NCBI GenBank assembly: GCA_947493695.1
Contig: CANLSF010000001.1
Span: 1,240,001 to 1,304,000 of the forward strand
Source: an uncultured Kiloniellaceae bacterium
Lineage (GTDB): Bacteria; Pseudomonadota; Alphaproteobacteria; Kiloniellales; Kiloniellaceae
Length of the DNA stretch: 64,000 bases
Direction: 5' to 3'
The translations under genes were made by a program, and so were the position numbers. Under the pieces are notes generated by a model. It was given only the letters and a program-made list of their open reading frames with translations. It had not been told where the DNA came from and did not search any database. Numbering within the stretch: position 1 is the stretch's first letter; the number at the start of each line of letters is the position of its first letter. Below are positions 34,761-42,829 of this stretch, piece after piece.

Positions 34761-34852
34761 GCACTACGCCTCTGCCGACGGCGCGCGAGTCGATTTTTCC
34801 TGCTGTTGATGGTCTTTGAGGGGTCGGCAACACTTTTGCAAAGCGCCAACCT

Positions 34853-35734
34853 CTATAGGCCTAACGCTGAGAGATCGAGGTTTCCGTCAGTCTGTGGCGG
34901 GCACCAGTAGTATCCGCCGGTGAGTGGACGGGTGAAGCGGAACAAGCCATCCACAATGCCGTCTTCGCGGCCGGTCATACGGGCCAGTTGTGCTTCGAAA
35001 GCCGCAAAGGATTTACCGAAGGCGGAAAAGTAGAGGCCTGCGCCCTCGCTGTCCGACCAGGGCATTGACCGCCGAAGTAGGAAGGCTTCCGGCTCGAAAC
35101 TTTCCTGCGCGGTGCGTTTCACGTGCGCAGAGGGCGGCGAGTCCTCGAACTCCACATTATCCTCCAGCCTTCTGCCGATGATGTTGTCCGCATCTTCGCG
35201 CGCGAGAGACTCGAAGTGCTCCATGTCGTGCAGCCACTGCTGGACGGCGACAAAGCTTGAACCATCCAGACCCGGCCCCGCACCGGTCATGACAGCTGCT
35301 GCTACGGCGTCCTCGCCTTCGGGATTTTCTGTCCCGTCTTCGTAGCCGGTGAGATCGAGCCCGCTCTGATATCGGAAAGCGTCAAGGCTGCGGACGCAGC
35401 GGAACCCAGCCGAAATCGCGGCGGAAAATCGCCTTGCTTCGTGGAGAATGTCACCCCGGTCCTCCCCCGTGATCCAACACCAGATATCTGCCTGGGTGGA
35501 GGGTACTTCGCAGCCTGGCCCGCTCATGGAGGGAAAGGCCTTCAGGCCGGTGACCGATCCGCCCAGCGCCTGAACCAATCCGCTGCCAAATCCGATAACC
35601 ATGTTCTGACCGCTGCCCAGGGTCGCGATGTCACGCAAAACCGCCCGCGTGTCCCTGTCCGCGAGGGTTACGAACTCCAGAAAGCGGGCATGCGATGGAA
35701 GGGGTGAAAGGATTGCCGATTGAGGTGCGCTCAC
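34853..35734 (-). CDS. DyP-type heme peroxidase
   Basis: A 293-residue dye-decolourising peroxidase. The distal-side GxxDG motif is GYEDGTENPEG (~130), with the catalytic Asp. The proximal heme-ligand His lies in AHVKRTAQESFEP (~202), and the distal Arg in LLRRSMPWS (~221). The start is a GTG at 35734 with GGAG 9 nt upstream, giving the usual DyP start SAPQSAILSPLPSHARFLEF; the longer frame from 35815 reads through the leader and is rejected. No signal peptide, so cytoplasmic or packaged; B-type DyPs are often encapsulin cargo, but no encapsulin gene adjoins and no cargo tail is evident. Confidence 0.9.
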   Translation of the reverse strand: MSAPQSAILSPLPSHARFLEFVTLADRDTRAVLRDIATLGSGQNMVIGFGSGLVQALGGSVTGLKAFPSMSGPGCEVPSTQADIWCWITGEDRGDILHEARRFSAAISAGFRCVRSLDAFRYQSGLDLTGYEDGTENPEGEDAVAAAVMTGAGPGLDGSSFVAVQQWLHDMEHFESLAREDADNIIGRRLEDNVEFEDSPPSAHVKRTAQESFEPEAFLLRRSMPWSDSEGAGLYFSAFGKSFAAFEAQLARMTGREDGIVDGLFRFTRPLTGGYYWCPPQTDGNLDLSALGL

Positions 35735-35920
35735 AGAAATGGACTCCAGGGTTTCTGCCAATGGGTGACGTGACCGATTTGGATGGATTCGGCGTGATTT
35801 TGCAACTGATTTCACGGCGAAACCGAATGCGGCGTCTCTGCAATGCTGTTGGAGAAGGGAGATGACGCGGTCTACCGGACCTTGTCTTGCGGGCGGGATT
35901 GCCGGCTTTGAAGTTATCTT

Positions 35921-35959
35921 GGAATAAAACGAACGGCCAGATTGTTGTGTCTACAACAA
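35921..35959 (+). promoter_or_regulatory. Shared promoter-like block, copy 2
   Basis: GGAATAAA at 35921 and, 21 nt later, TTGTTGTGTCTACAACAA (35942-35959; 7-bp perfect arms, 4-bp spacer). Identity with copy 1 continues through the leader up to the peptide start codon (CGCTC-ACCGATCGCA region). It lies 53 bp before the second peptide gene, the same distance as in copy 1. Confidence 0.6.
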
Positions 35960-36012
35960 CCGCTCACCGATCGCAGTTATTGCGGCGATTGAGCCGAACC
36001 GAGGACAGCCGA

Positions 36013-36195
36013 ATGCCCATACAAATTTCTTGTGGACCTCCGGTGCTAAACGGCACCAAAACGGATCTCCACCGTGGCATCAGGCTTTGTTCAACGGCTT
36101 GGCATCAGCCAGCGACGACCGAGCATCGGGGGTCACCGCCATGGGGCGCGGTCACGCAGAGGGCATCTTTCATAAAAAGTATAGTGTCCCTTTAG
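36013..36195 (+). CDS. Small protein of peptide/C58-protease module, copy 2 (shortened)
   Basis: A 60-residue protein with GAGG ~9 nt before the ATG. It starts MPIQISCGPPVLNGTKT, matching the copy-1 product (ISC..PV..GT), and contains SPPWGA where copy 1 has PPPWGA. After that point the reading frames drift apart: the aligned copy-1 frame would continue here as HKKYSVPLED, but a small length change brings a stop at 36193. So this copy looks frameshifted or naturally shorter, while the start and ribosome-binding site are kept. It is 79 bp upstream of the second YopT-like gene. Confidence 0.5.
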   Translation: MPIQISCGPPVLNGTKTDLHRGIRLCSTAWHQPATTEHRGSPPWGAVTQRASFIKSIVSL

Positions 36196-36274
36196 AAGAT
36201 ATTACCGGCGACACCACAGAAACACTCACATCATGACACCTGGGCCTGACGGGCCGCCAGAGGAGGAGACTGAC

Positions 36275-37060
36275 ATGTTTGGTTCGACAGCGATCGTGCG
36301 CGGCACGGTAGGGAATTTCGGCGGATACTTGATCGAAGCTTTCAACCAGGGCGACAGGGCGGAAGGCCTCGGCGATATCATGAGACTGATGCCCGAGGTT
36401 GACGAGGGGGTCTGCAAATCCCTCTGCATGCACTGGGTTGCCCATCACGCCAACGATGTACCGAAGAGTTTTTCTGAAGTGGCGCGGTCCATGGCGACGG
36501 GCGGCAAGCGGTCTGGCGGTCGTTACGGCGGCGTGGCCGTCGCGTTGAACCAGTTGGCCTATGAAAGAGCCTTGTCGGCATGTGCGAACCGCGGCGATTA
36601 CAATCGCACCAAGGACCAGTTCACCGACAATTTTTTGCGCGGACACAAAATCCGGCGGCAGATGAACATCGCCAACCCGGCGCTGAACCTGACGCTTGCC
36701 GGGTTCAAAGCGCCTCCCGGACTCAGGCCGCCCCCCGGGCGCAGGAACCCCGCGGCCAGTCCGATGACGCAAATCAAGTTCGGCAAGCAGTTGGGCGACG
36801 CTATCGTGGGCAATCACTCCGGCCGTTATTGGTCCTATAAGATCATCTCCATCCATGGGTCGGCGGGGGGGCATGCCGTGGCAGCCTTCGTTGGTGATGA
36901 CGCCATGTTCTTCGACCCCAACTACGGCATCTTCTACTTCGAGAGCGCGGACGACTTCCGGCGCTGGATGGGCGAACCGGGCGGGTTCTACTGGACCTCG
37001 AACTACGTCCGGCATCTGGGCGATGATTTCGTCATCAAGTCCTACGCGAAGAGCATTTGA
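36275..37060 (+). CDS. YopT-like cysteine protease domain protein (peptidase C58), copy 2
   Basis: A 261-residue paralogue of the protein at 32685, with the same triad: Cys47 in GVCKSLCMHW, His200 in AGGHAVAAFVGDD, Asp214 in FFDPNYGIFYF. It differs mainly by a ~12-residue proline-rich insertion around 145-164 (GFKAPPGLRPPPGRR). The ATG at 36275 has GGAGGAG 8 nt upstream; the in-frame ATG at 36233 is less likely. Both paralogues retain intact catalytic residues, which argues that both are functional. It is the last gene of its module; an MFS gene on the opposite strand follows. Confidence 0.8.
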   Translation: MFGSTAIVRGTVGNFGGYLIEAFNQGDRAEGLGDIMRLMPEVDEGVCKSLCMHWVAHHANDVPKSFSEVARSMATGGKRSGGRYGGVAVALNQLAYERALSACANRGDYNRTKDQFTDNFLRGHKIRRQMNIANPALNLTLAGFKAPPGLRPPPGRRNPAASPMTQIKFGKQLGDAIVGNHSGRYWSYKIISIHGSAGGHAVAAFVGDDAMFFDPNYGIFYFESADDFRRWMGEPGGFYWTSNYVRHLGDDFVIKSYAKSI

Positions 37061-37188
37061 TTGGCTTGGATCTTCACGCGCACAACGGGGTTTGGCGCAA
37101 CGGTTTTGCGCGCAGAATCCAAGACCCGACCCTGATTCACGCACAGGGCCAGATCTCGATTCACAAGACCTGCTTCATTTCGGCACGC

Positions 37189-38322
37189 TTACTTCGCGGG
37201 CGCCAGCATCCAATAGAGGAGCCCTCCTGCCAAAGCGACGGCGACTGCAGCGTGCTGTAGCTCGGCGGATACAAAGGTCAAAAGGAAGCCGGTTGCGAGC
37301 GGTCCGCAGGCAGCACCGAAGTCGCGCCAGGCCTGCATCCGGGCAAGCGGTCCAATGGCCTCTTCATCTTCGGCGAGCGATTGCGCGATCACAGCAGGTC
37401 CCAAGGCGGCAAGGGCGCCCCGGAACATCAGCATCACCAACGCGCCAAAGACGACAACCCCCGATGCGACGCAGACAAATCCGAGCATGGTCAGGAGCGT
37501 GGCCATAACGAAGACCCGGCGTGCACCGACGCGATCGGCAATCCAGCCGAACAGCGGGGCGGCGATTGCCTCGCCGAAGTGCCGCATCGCAAGAAGGGCG
37601 CTTCCGCTCATCACCGCGTCTGCCAGCGATGCTTCGCGTGCGAAGATCAGGGTAATGCAGATGGCGAAAACCCCGTCGACGCCATAGCCCTGCATGAAAA
37701 AGAGAACATCGATAGGTTTCGGTCTTGCGAGCGAGGCTGGCTTGCTGCGCCTGGTACCCGCGCTGCTGCCTTTCGGCAGGGTGAGCGCGATCAGGATCGA
37801 CAGAGCGGTCGGAACGGCAAGAACGGCAAAGGCCGCGTTGGGCCCGACTTGGCCTACAAGCCATGCCCCGCCGAAAAGCGCGAGGATCGGTCCCACGCGC
37901 TGGATAGCCTGATTGACGCCGATACGCGTGCCGACCTTCGCACGGTAATCGAGGGCATAGGACAGGGTTGCCAGAACAAGCGCCGCATAGGTCAGACCCC
38001 AAAGAATACGCGCGCTCAGGATGATCGCAGGCCCTTGACCGAACCCGTAGAGCGCTGTCGAGAGCGTTGCCATGATTGCTGCGCCGATGCACATGCGCCG
38101 AACGCCAACAGCATGGGTCAGCCGTGCGATCGCACCATAGGCGAACACCCGGACAAAGCGGTTGGCCGACAGCATGACGCCGACCCATGGCAGGGTCAGT
38201 CCGAAGTCTGACGCATAGGCCGGAAGGACTGCATAGAGCAGCGCATCACCGAGTAAGGCCAGGGACATGACGGATGCCGAACCGATGATGGCGCGCCAAC
38301 CGCTGCTTGCGGTGTTCGTCAA
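37189..38322 (-). CDS. MFS transporter
   Basis: A 377-residue permease with about 12 hydrophobic segments, the loop between helices 2 and 3 being reduced (ARLTHAVGVRRM) and a clear one in the second half (GWIADRVGARRVF). The group looks like sugar/metabolite or drug efflux MFS; substrate not readable. The start is taken as a TTG at 38322 with AGAGGCG 7 nt upstream. A GTG at 38367 is in frame but has no ribosome-binding site and would add a charged stretch. Single gene, convergent with the second C58 gene. Confidence 0.85.
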   Translation of the reverse strand: MTNTASSGWRAIIGSASVMSLALLGDALLYAVLPAYASDFGLTLPWVGVMLSANRFVRVFAYGAIARLTHAVGVRRMCIGAAIMATLSTALYGFGQGPAIILSARILWGLTYAALVLATLSYALDYRAKVGTRIGVNQAIQRVGPILALFGGAWLVGQVGPNAAFAVLAVPTALSILIALTLPKGSSAGTRRSKPASLARPKPIDVLFFMQGYGVDGVFAICITLIFAREASLADAVMSGSALLAMRHFGEAIAAPLFGWIADRVGARRVFVMATLLTMLGFVCVASGVVVFGALVMLMFRGALAALGPAVIAQSLAEDEEAIGPLARMQAWRDFGAACGPLATGFLLTFVSAELQHAAVAVALAGGLLYWMLAPAK

Positions 38323-38697
38323 AACAGCGCCTCTTCTTTCCTGCCCTCGACCTTCATCGCGACACAAGATGATTTAACTCTGTGAGGATGGGCGACGGTT
38401 CCGGTAGCGGTGGTTTCTTTTTTCAAGCAGATCCGTCCGTTATCGCCGCAGCCTCCAGCGGGCCGTGTCGGGGAAAGAAGTCGAGGCTGAAAACACCTGC
38501 ACCTAGCATCAAGGTATGAGCAAGTTCAATCCCTTTCGCGCTCTTGATTGAGGTTCGGAGGTTTAGGGCGAGCCGATTGCCGTGAACGAGGCTGCATAGA
38601 AATTCGGGGCCCGCACTCTATGTCGGTTGATCAAACAGGCTGCGCGGCGAAGCCGGGATCGCGAAGCTTACCGAATTGTAAATGAAGATGTTTTTTC
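38323..38697. other. Intergenic region without clear gene
   Basis: About 375 bp upstream of the third promoter-like block. A minus-strand stretch (~38425-38620) stays open for some 65 codons and reads protein-like (LVHGNRLALNLRTSIKSAKG, then LMLGAGVFSLDFFP), but has no start with a ribosome-binding site. It may be the tail of a lost gene. No other feature is seen. Confidence 0.35.
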
Positions 38698-38725
38698 GGA
38701 ATAAAGTTGATTGCTGGGTTGTTGT
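38698..38725 (+). promoter_or_regulatory. Shared promoter-like block, copy 3
   Basis: GGAATAAA at 38698 and TTGTTGTA at 38719, the same 21-nt phasing as copies 1 and 2. The right half of the palindrome is degraded (CCACCAC instead of CAACAA). It precedes the PAS_5 gene by ~50 bp. Confidence 0.5.
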
Positions 38726-38775
38726 ATCTCCACCACACTGGTCACGGAACGTAAAAACGATCAGGGCGCTATCGC

Positions 38776-39246
38776 GTGGAGGATATTCTGAAACCTTATG
38801 ACCCTGCCAGTCTGCCGGATAAGCTTCGGCAAGCATTTGAACACTGGATAAAACTCAAGGGCGAGAAGGTTGTCCCCTTGCGCTCGATGTTCGATCCCCT
38901 TGATGTGCCGTCGCTCCTGCCGCATCTGCTGATGGTGGAAGTGGAGCGTGACGCCCAGGATCTTGACGTGAAGGATTTCAGGTTCCGTCTCGTGGGCAGC
39001 TACATCGATGACCGCGTAAAGGATCGCTACACTGGAAAGAAATTGTCGCAGATCGAAGGCAAAGGTCCTGGTTCCGATATTTGGAACGCCTACAGCGAAG
39101 TCACGAGCGAAAAGAAACCCAAAGTCCTTTCCTTAAATTACATCGGACCTGCAGATGGGGTCAAAAAATCCTGGGAGATTTTCCTCCCTTTCTCGGCCAA
39201 AGGCGAGCGCGCCGATTTTATCCTGGTCCTGATCCAATTTGAGTGA
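38776..39246 (+). CDS. PAS_5 domain protein
   Basis: A 156-residue single-domain protein of the PAS_5 family common in alphaproteobacteria. The N-terminal helix LRQAFEHWIKLKGEKVVPLRSMFDP leads into LDVPSLLPHLLMVEVERD, the core strand DFRFRLVGSYIDDRV, TGKKLSQIEG and a C-terminal strand ADFILVLIQF. The start is GTG. Such proteins lack an output domain and are thought to sense a small ligand or partner. Its promoter block matches those of the two peptide/protease modules, so the three are likely co-regulated. Confidence 0.85.
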   Translation: MEDILKPYDPASLPDKLRQAFEHWIKLKGEKVVPLRSMFDPLDVPSLLPHLLMVEVERDAQDLDVKDFRFRLVGSYIDDRVKDRYTGKKLSQIEGKGPGSDIWNAYSEVTSEKKPKVLSLNYIGPADGVKKSWEIFLPFSAKGERADFILVLIQFE

Positions 39247-39344
39247 GAGGCAGGAGATGTGCTTTTTGTCGAAGGGAGGAGGTTAGGTTTTCTGCGTTAC
39301 GCATCAAGAGTTGATGCGCAGAATTTGACCTGCCCCCTTCTTTC

Positions 39345-39860
39345 TCAAACCTCGCCAAACTCGCCCCGAAAGTTGACGCCGAAGCTGTTGGATGTGTCTT
39401 TTCGGCCGTAAATGACCACCTGCGGATCAGGGGCGATGTTCGCCGCCGCTGCAGCTATATGACCCTTCCATCCCTCATAGAAGGACTCGCGGACGCAGAC
39501 CACAAGCCAGCGCTGCGCCTGCAGTGGCATATTCGCGATCAGGTTTGCGGGATTTGTGACCAACCCATGCCGTGGATGCCCGGCGTGCGCGAGGCTGGCT
39601 CTCTCAAACCCCTCTTCACTCCGATTGTACAAGACGCAAAACGCGAGGCAGCTGAAAAGCCCTTCGGTATAAATGAACGATTTGCTCGCCGTGAAATCGA
39701 TCACGTTGAACTGGCCGGCCTTTGGAATGAGGACACCGGGAGGATTTACTTCGTCTAACATAACGGGAGGACCGGACGCTGGAAGGTCCTGCGCATCGAC
39801 CGTCAGCGATTGCAGCGGCTGTTCTCCAACTGCTTTCGTTGCAGTGTAATGCCTGGCCAT
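39345..39860 (-). CDS. Unknown protein with CheD/CNF-like Cys...His pattern
   Basis: A 171-residue soluble protein with AGGGAG 6 nt before the ATG. No family is recognised with certainty. The middle segment GLFSCLAFCVLYNRSEEGFE then SLAHAGHPRH places a Cys after a short strand and a His ~20 residues later in a second strand. This is the arrangement of the CheD and CNF1-type glutamine deamidases (Cys-strand-loop-strand-His). The rest (SLTVDAQDLPASG, WLVVCVRESFYEGWKG, DPQVVIYGR) fits an alternating alpha/beta protein. If the match is real it would be a deamidase; an unrelated immune/toxin protein is equally possible. Confidence 0.5.
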   Translation of the reverse strand: MARHYTATKAVGEQPLQSLTVDAQDLPASGPPVMLDEVNPPGVLIPKAGQFNVIDFTASKSFIYTEGLFSCLAFCVLYNRSEEGFERASLAHAGHPRHGLVTNPANLIANMPLQAQRWLVVCVRESFYEGWKGHIAAAAANIAPDPQVVIYGRKDTSNSFGVNFRGEFGEV

Positions 39861-40103
39861 CGTGGCTCCCTGATGTTTCCAACGGACGACGACCGCCAAT
39901 GGCAATCTGAGTTGCGTTTTGACTTCGGTTCCAACATCCGAGTATATCTTCAGCGGCTCATATCATGCAAATCTGCTGTAGAGCCTGGCCGTGTGTTTTT
40001 TTTTGATCAGGGAAATTACACTGTTTAGCGCAACTGCGTTGCCAACGGGGCAAGCTGGGGCAGGCCGTATTTTGCGCGTCTGTCGTCGAGGCTAAGGAGC
40101 CAT

Positions 40104-40238
40104 ATGCATCCTGAATATTATCATGGAAGCAGACATCGGAAGAGATGGACGAGGTCTCTTGCCCGGGTCAGGTTCTCTTTCTTGCGGCCGCCCCGGAAGC
40201 AGTCATGCGGCACCCTTCAGGCGCCGCATGACATATGA
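40104..40238 (+). CDS. Possible 44-residue basic peptide
   Basis: An ATG with AAGGAG 5 nt upstream opens 44 codons (start MHPEYYHGSRHRKRWTRSL, end GTLQAPHDI). The product is rich in Arg, His and Lys with no membrane segment. The stop region overlaps a 9-bp inverted repeat (TCATGCGGC ... GCCGCATGA, 40203-40231) that may act as a terminator hairpin. The good ribosome-binding site is the main support. Confidence 0.42.
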   Translation: MHPEYYHGSRHRKRWTRSLARVRFSFLRPPRKQSCGTLQAPHDI

Positions 40239-40259
40239 CCCTTCGTCGAACGTCAGGAC

Positions 40260-40784
40260 TTACTGAGCGCCGATCGTGACACCTTCAGGAGAAGAAGCCT
40301 CGAGCGAAGCGTCGGCAACGCTGCGGATCAGGGGCCAGTTGTTCTCAGAACCCTTGATGAAACCGGGGATGTTGGTTTTCCAGCGTTCCTGGACCTTCTT
40401 GTTGAGGTTCAGATAGAGCTCGCCGTCAACGATTTTCCAGGCGTTGGGGTCACCGTCGAATTTGCGGCCCATGGCTGCACCGAAGGCGCAGTAACCGCCG
40501 TATTTAGGGGCGTACTTGCCTGGGTTGGACTTGAAGAGGTCGAGGTTTTCGGCACTGGAGAAGCGATAGTTCGCGCCTTCGTGCGCTGCTGTGAACCGGT
40601 CATCACCGATGACAGGTTTGTCCTGCGTAAAGTAAGCTACGACATCGTAACCGTGAACGGCATAGCCCTCTACGACGTTGATCTCGGTTACGGCATTTGC
40701 GACCTGGCCGGTGGCCGGGATGATTGCGAACGCCAGACCGGCGGAGAAGATTGCATTACGAAAAGCTTTGAAAACAGGTGACAT
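40260..40784 (-). CDS. YHS domain-containing exported protein
   Basis: A 174-residue protein with an N-terminal hydrophobic leader (AIFSAGLAFAIIPATGQVANA) likely cleaved to give a periplasmic form. The YHS domain follows: VHGYDVVAYFTQDKPVIGDD, RFTAAHEGANYRFSSAENL, and KYAPKYGGYCAFGAAMG with its Cys. YHS domains bind metals or occur in metal-handling proteins; the specific role is unknown. A textbook AAGGAGGT lies 7 nt before the ATG. Divergent from an AraC regulator ~100 bp away, a likely control relation. Confidence 0.86.
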   Translation of the reverse strand: MSPVFKAFRNAIFSAGLAFAIIPATGQVANAVTEINVVEGYAVHGYDVVAYFTQDKPVIGDDRFTAAHEGANYRFSSAENLDLFKSNPGKYAPKYGGYCAFGAAMGRKFDGDPNAWKIVDGELYLNLNKKVQERWKTNIPGFIKGSENNWPLIRSVADASLEASSPEGVTIGAQ

Positions 40785-40887
40785 TGGGAATACCTCCTTA
40801 GCGTCTGATTATTCGAGGGAGCGCAGGCTTGCGGTCAACACCGCGATCCGGCTCCTGAAACACAGGTAAGCCATCAGGTCTGATATT

Positions 40888-41769
40888 TTGTCCGAAGAAA
40901 CACGCAGTTCGTCCGAAGACCCCGATCTCTTCCCCTGGCTCAGCGGCCGCAACCTCAGTGCCAGCGTCTTTTTCTCAGGATCCCTCTGTGGAACCTCCGA
41001 GGTTGGCCAAGACGATGCGCAAGGGCATTTGCATCTGCTGCGCCGCGGTTCCCTGCGGCTGCATAGCCAGGGCGAAGCGGCCCGGCATATCGAGCAGCCG
41101 AGCCTCATCCTCCTGTCGCGGCCCCGTGGCCATCGCCTGGAGGCCGATGTACAGGCGGGTGGCGAGCTTCAGGGCAGTGAGCTGGTCTGTGCCCGCCTGA
41201 CCTATAATGGCCCGGAAGCCGAATTCCTGCTGCTCGGCCTGCCCGACCCCCTGATCGTGCCGCTCGATTCCCTGACAGGCCTGGGACCGGTTCTCGAGCG
41301 GCTGTTCGATGAGGCCTTCACGCCCGCCTTCGGGCACCGGGCGGCAGTCGATATGCTCATCGAGCTGCTGATTGTCATGCTGCTGCGGCACTGCATTGCG
41401 GAGGGCCGGATTGAGCGGGGGCTCTTGGCCGGTCTGTCAGACCCAAAGCTGGCCAGATCCCTTGCTGCGATGCATGCCGATCCGGCTGCGGAGCTGAATA
41501 TCGAGGAGCTGGCCCGGATCGCCGGTATGTCCCGCTCCAACTTCGCGGCCGCGTTCAAGGGGCGTGTCGGAGTGTCACCCGGCGATTATCTCACCGCCCT
41601 GCGCCTGGAGCTTGCAAAGCAGCTTCTCCTGCGTGGCCGCCCCTTGAAAGCCGTCGCACCCTCAAGCGGCTATCAAAGCTCCACCGCCCTGGCCCGCGCC
41701 TTTCAACGCCGCTTCGGCTGCGGCCCACGTGAATGGCTGACCCAGCAGAGAGAGAACGGAAGCCTGTGA
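40888..41769 (+). CDS. AraC family transcriptional regulator (Cupin_6 type)
   Basis: A 293-residue regulator. The N-terminal half is a cupin-like sensing domain with HLHLLRRGSLRLHSQGE and PSLILLSRPRGHRL. The C-terminal ~100 residues hold the two HTH motifs of AraC proteins (NIEELARIAGMSRSNFAAAF, then LKAVAPSSGYQSSTALARAF, and the FGCGPREW ending). The start is a TTG at 40888, the first possible start after an in-frame stop at 40867; no ATG exists before the HTH region. Divergent from the YHS gene. Confidence 0.86.
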   Translation: MSEETRSSSEDPDLFPWLSGRNLSASVFFSGSLCGTSEVGQDDAQGHLHLLRRGSLRLHSQGEAARHIEQPSLILLSRPRGHRLEADVQAGGELQGSELVCARLTYNGPEAEFLLLGLPDPLIVPLDSLTGLGPVLERLFDEAFTPAFGHRAAVDMLIELLIVMLLRHCIAEGRIERGLLAGLSDPKLARSLAAMHADPAAELNIEELARIAGMSRSNFAAAFKGRVGVSPGDYLTALRLELAKQLLLRGRPLKAVAPSSGYQSSTALARAFQRRFGCGPREWLTQQRENGSL

Positions 41770-41881
41770 TCAGCCTCTGCTCAGACTCCCTCCATCTCGG
41801 GTCTGCTCCGGCAGGGGCAGGGTGCAGTTTTGCACTCACCGCGTAACCCTCTGCCGGAAGAGAAAACCTGCTCTTGAAGGT

Positions 41882-42436
41882 TTAGGCCTGCCGCTTACGA
41901 CGGGCGATGCCAAGACCCAGCAGACCAAGGCCGAGCAATGCGAGCGTACCTGGCTCGGGCACGGCGACTGGCGCCGAATTGTCGGAAATTGTCGCGGTAC
42001 TTGCGGTCTCGGAGAAACCGACAGAGCCGTCTCCACTGGGGACAGTGTTGGTCACTGCCAGCTCGATGGTATAGACACCCGCGCCAACGATCTCGGCAAA
42101 GGAGAAGGAAAAGTCATAATCTCCCAGCGCATCGAACTCGTCGAACGTGAAGTCGCCGACAACAATGTTGTTAAGACTAACTGCGAAATTCACAAACCCG
42201 CCGTCAGATAGGACGTTGAAATCAAGTCCGAGGGACAGATCCAACGAGGTCGCGGCGTCGATTCCCGTGCCAACGAAAGTTTCGCTCACTGTGTGCGATG
42301 GATTAAAGAAGAAGCTACCTGAAGACGCCGTGGTTGTTGACGTCGTACTTGGGAAATCCACTGTGATTGCTGTGGCGTTGGCTGTTCCTGCAGTCAAAAT
42401 CAGCGCAAATGCCAAGAGAATTTTTCGGAGGCTCAT
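41882..42436 (-). CDS. PEP-CTERM sorting-signal protein
   Basis: A 184-residue exported protein. A signal peptide (LRKILLAFALILTAGTANA) leads a Thr/Ser/Gly-rich beta-type body, and the C-terminus is the tripartite sorting tag VPEPGTLALLGLGLLGLGIA followed by RRKRQA. Such proteins are recognised and cleaved by an exosortase and usually end up in extracellular matrix; no exosortase gene is in the window. An AAGGG lies ~10 nt before the ATG at 42436; the ATG at 42445 is too close to it. Low aromatic content and many Asp/Phe pairs resemble other PEP-CTERM matrix proteins. Function unknown. Confidence 0.9.
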   Translation of the reverse strand: MSLRKILLAFALILTAGTANATAITVDFPSTTSTTTASSGSFFFNPSHTVSETFVGTGIDAATSLDLSLGLDFNVLSDGGFVNFAVSLNNIVVGDFTFDEFDALGDYDFSFSFAEIVGAGVYTIELAVTNTVPSGDGSVGFSETASTATISDNSAPVAVPEPGTLALLGLGLLGLGIARRKRQA

Positions 42437-42829
42437 CTGTTTCATACCCTTGAAAATCAATTTGTAAGCTACGTGCTTTGCCAGTTGAGTAAGCAAATCT
42501 CAGGCCATTTATTTTGTCTTTATAAAACAGTAGCTTAAATTTTGATCTGGGTTTGAATGTAAAGCTGTTCGACAGAGGTAAATATTAACACTTCACCCAA
42601 CTCCGGCGTAATTATTTGATATCGAACGATTTCTTGTAAGTGTGCCAATCAATCTGCTGTAAAAAAGTTCGACAAGCCTTCGCAACCGAGGGCAGGTCGC
42701 GTCTGCGCACAGCAATCGGCCTTCCTGCGGCGGACACCCCGATTGGTGCGACTGCTGAGAGTGTGAGGAAGAGACGTGGATGTTTTGCATGCCCGGGACT
42801 GAGGCACGGGACCCACCCTCTCCCGGGGC
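42437..42829. other. Intergenic region, no gene seen
   Basis: About 390 bp. The left half (42480-42660) is AT-rich and should contain the promoter of the PEP-CTERM gene. The right end has CCCGGGA and TCCCGGG half-sites ~30 bp apart just past the AraC gene end, which may form a weak terminator. No coding signal is convincing. Confidence 0.4.

Noticed and set aside
34853..35734. Encapsulin-type cargo system around the DyP peroxidase
   Set aside because: No encapsulin shell gene adjoins and no typical cargo-loading tail is visible at the C-terminus.
37137..37175. Possible extra island repeat (CACAAGACCTG) before the MFS gene at 37189
   Set aside because: Only about 10 bases match the core and the rest does not align; chance similarity is likely.
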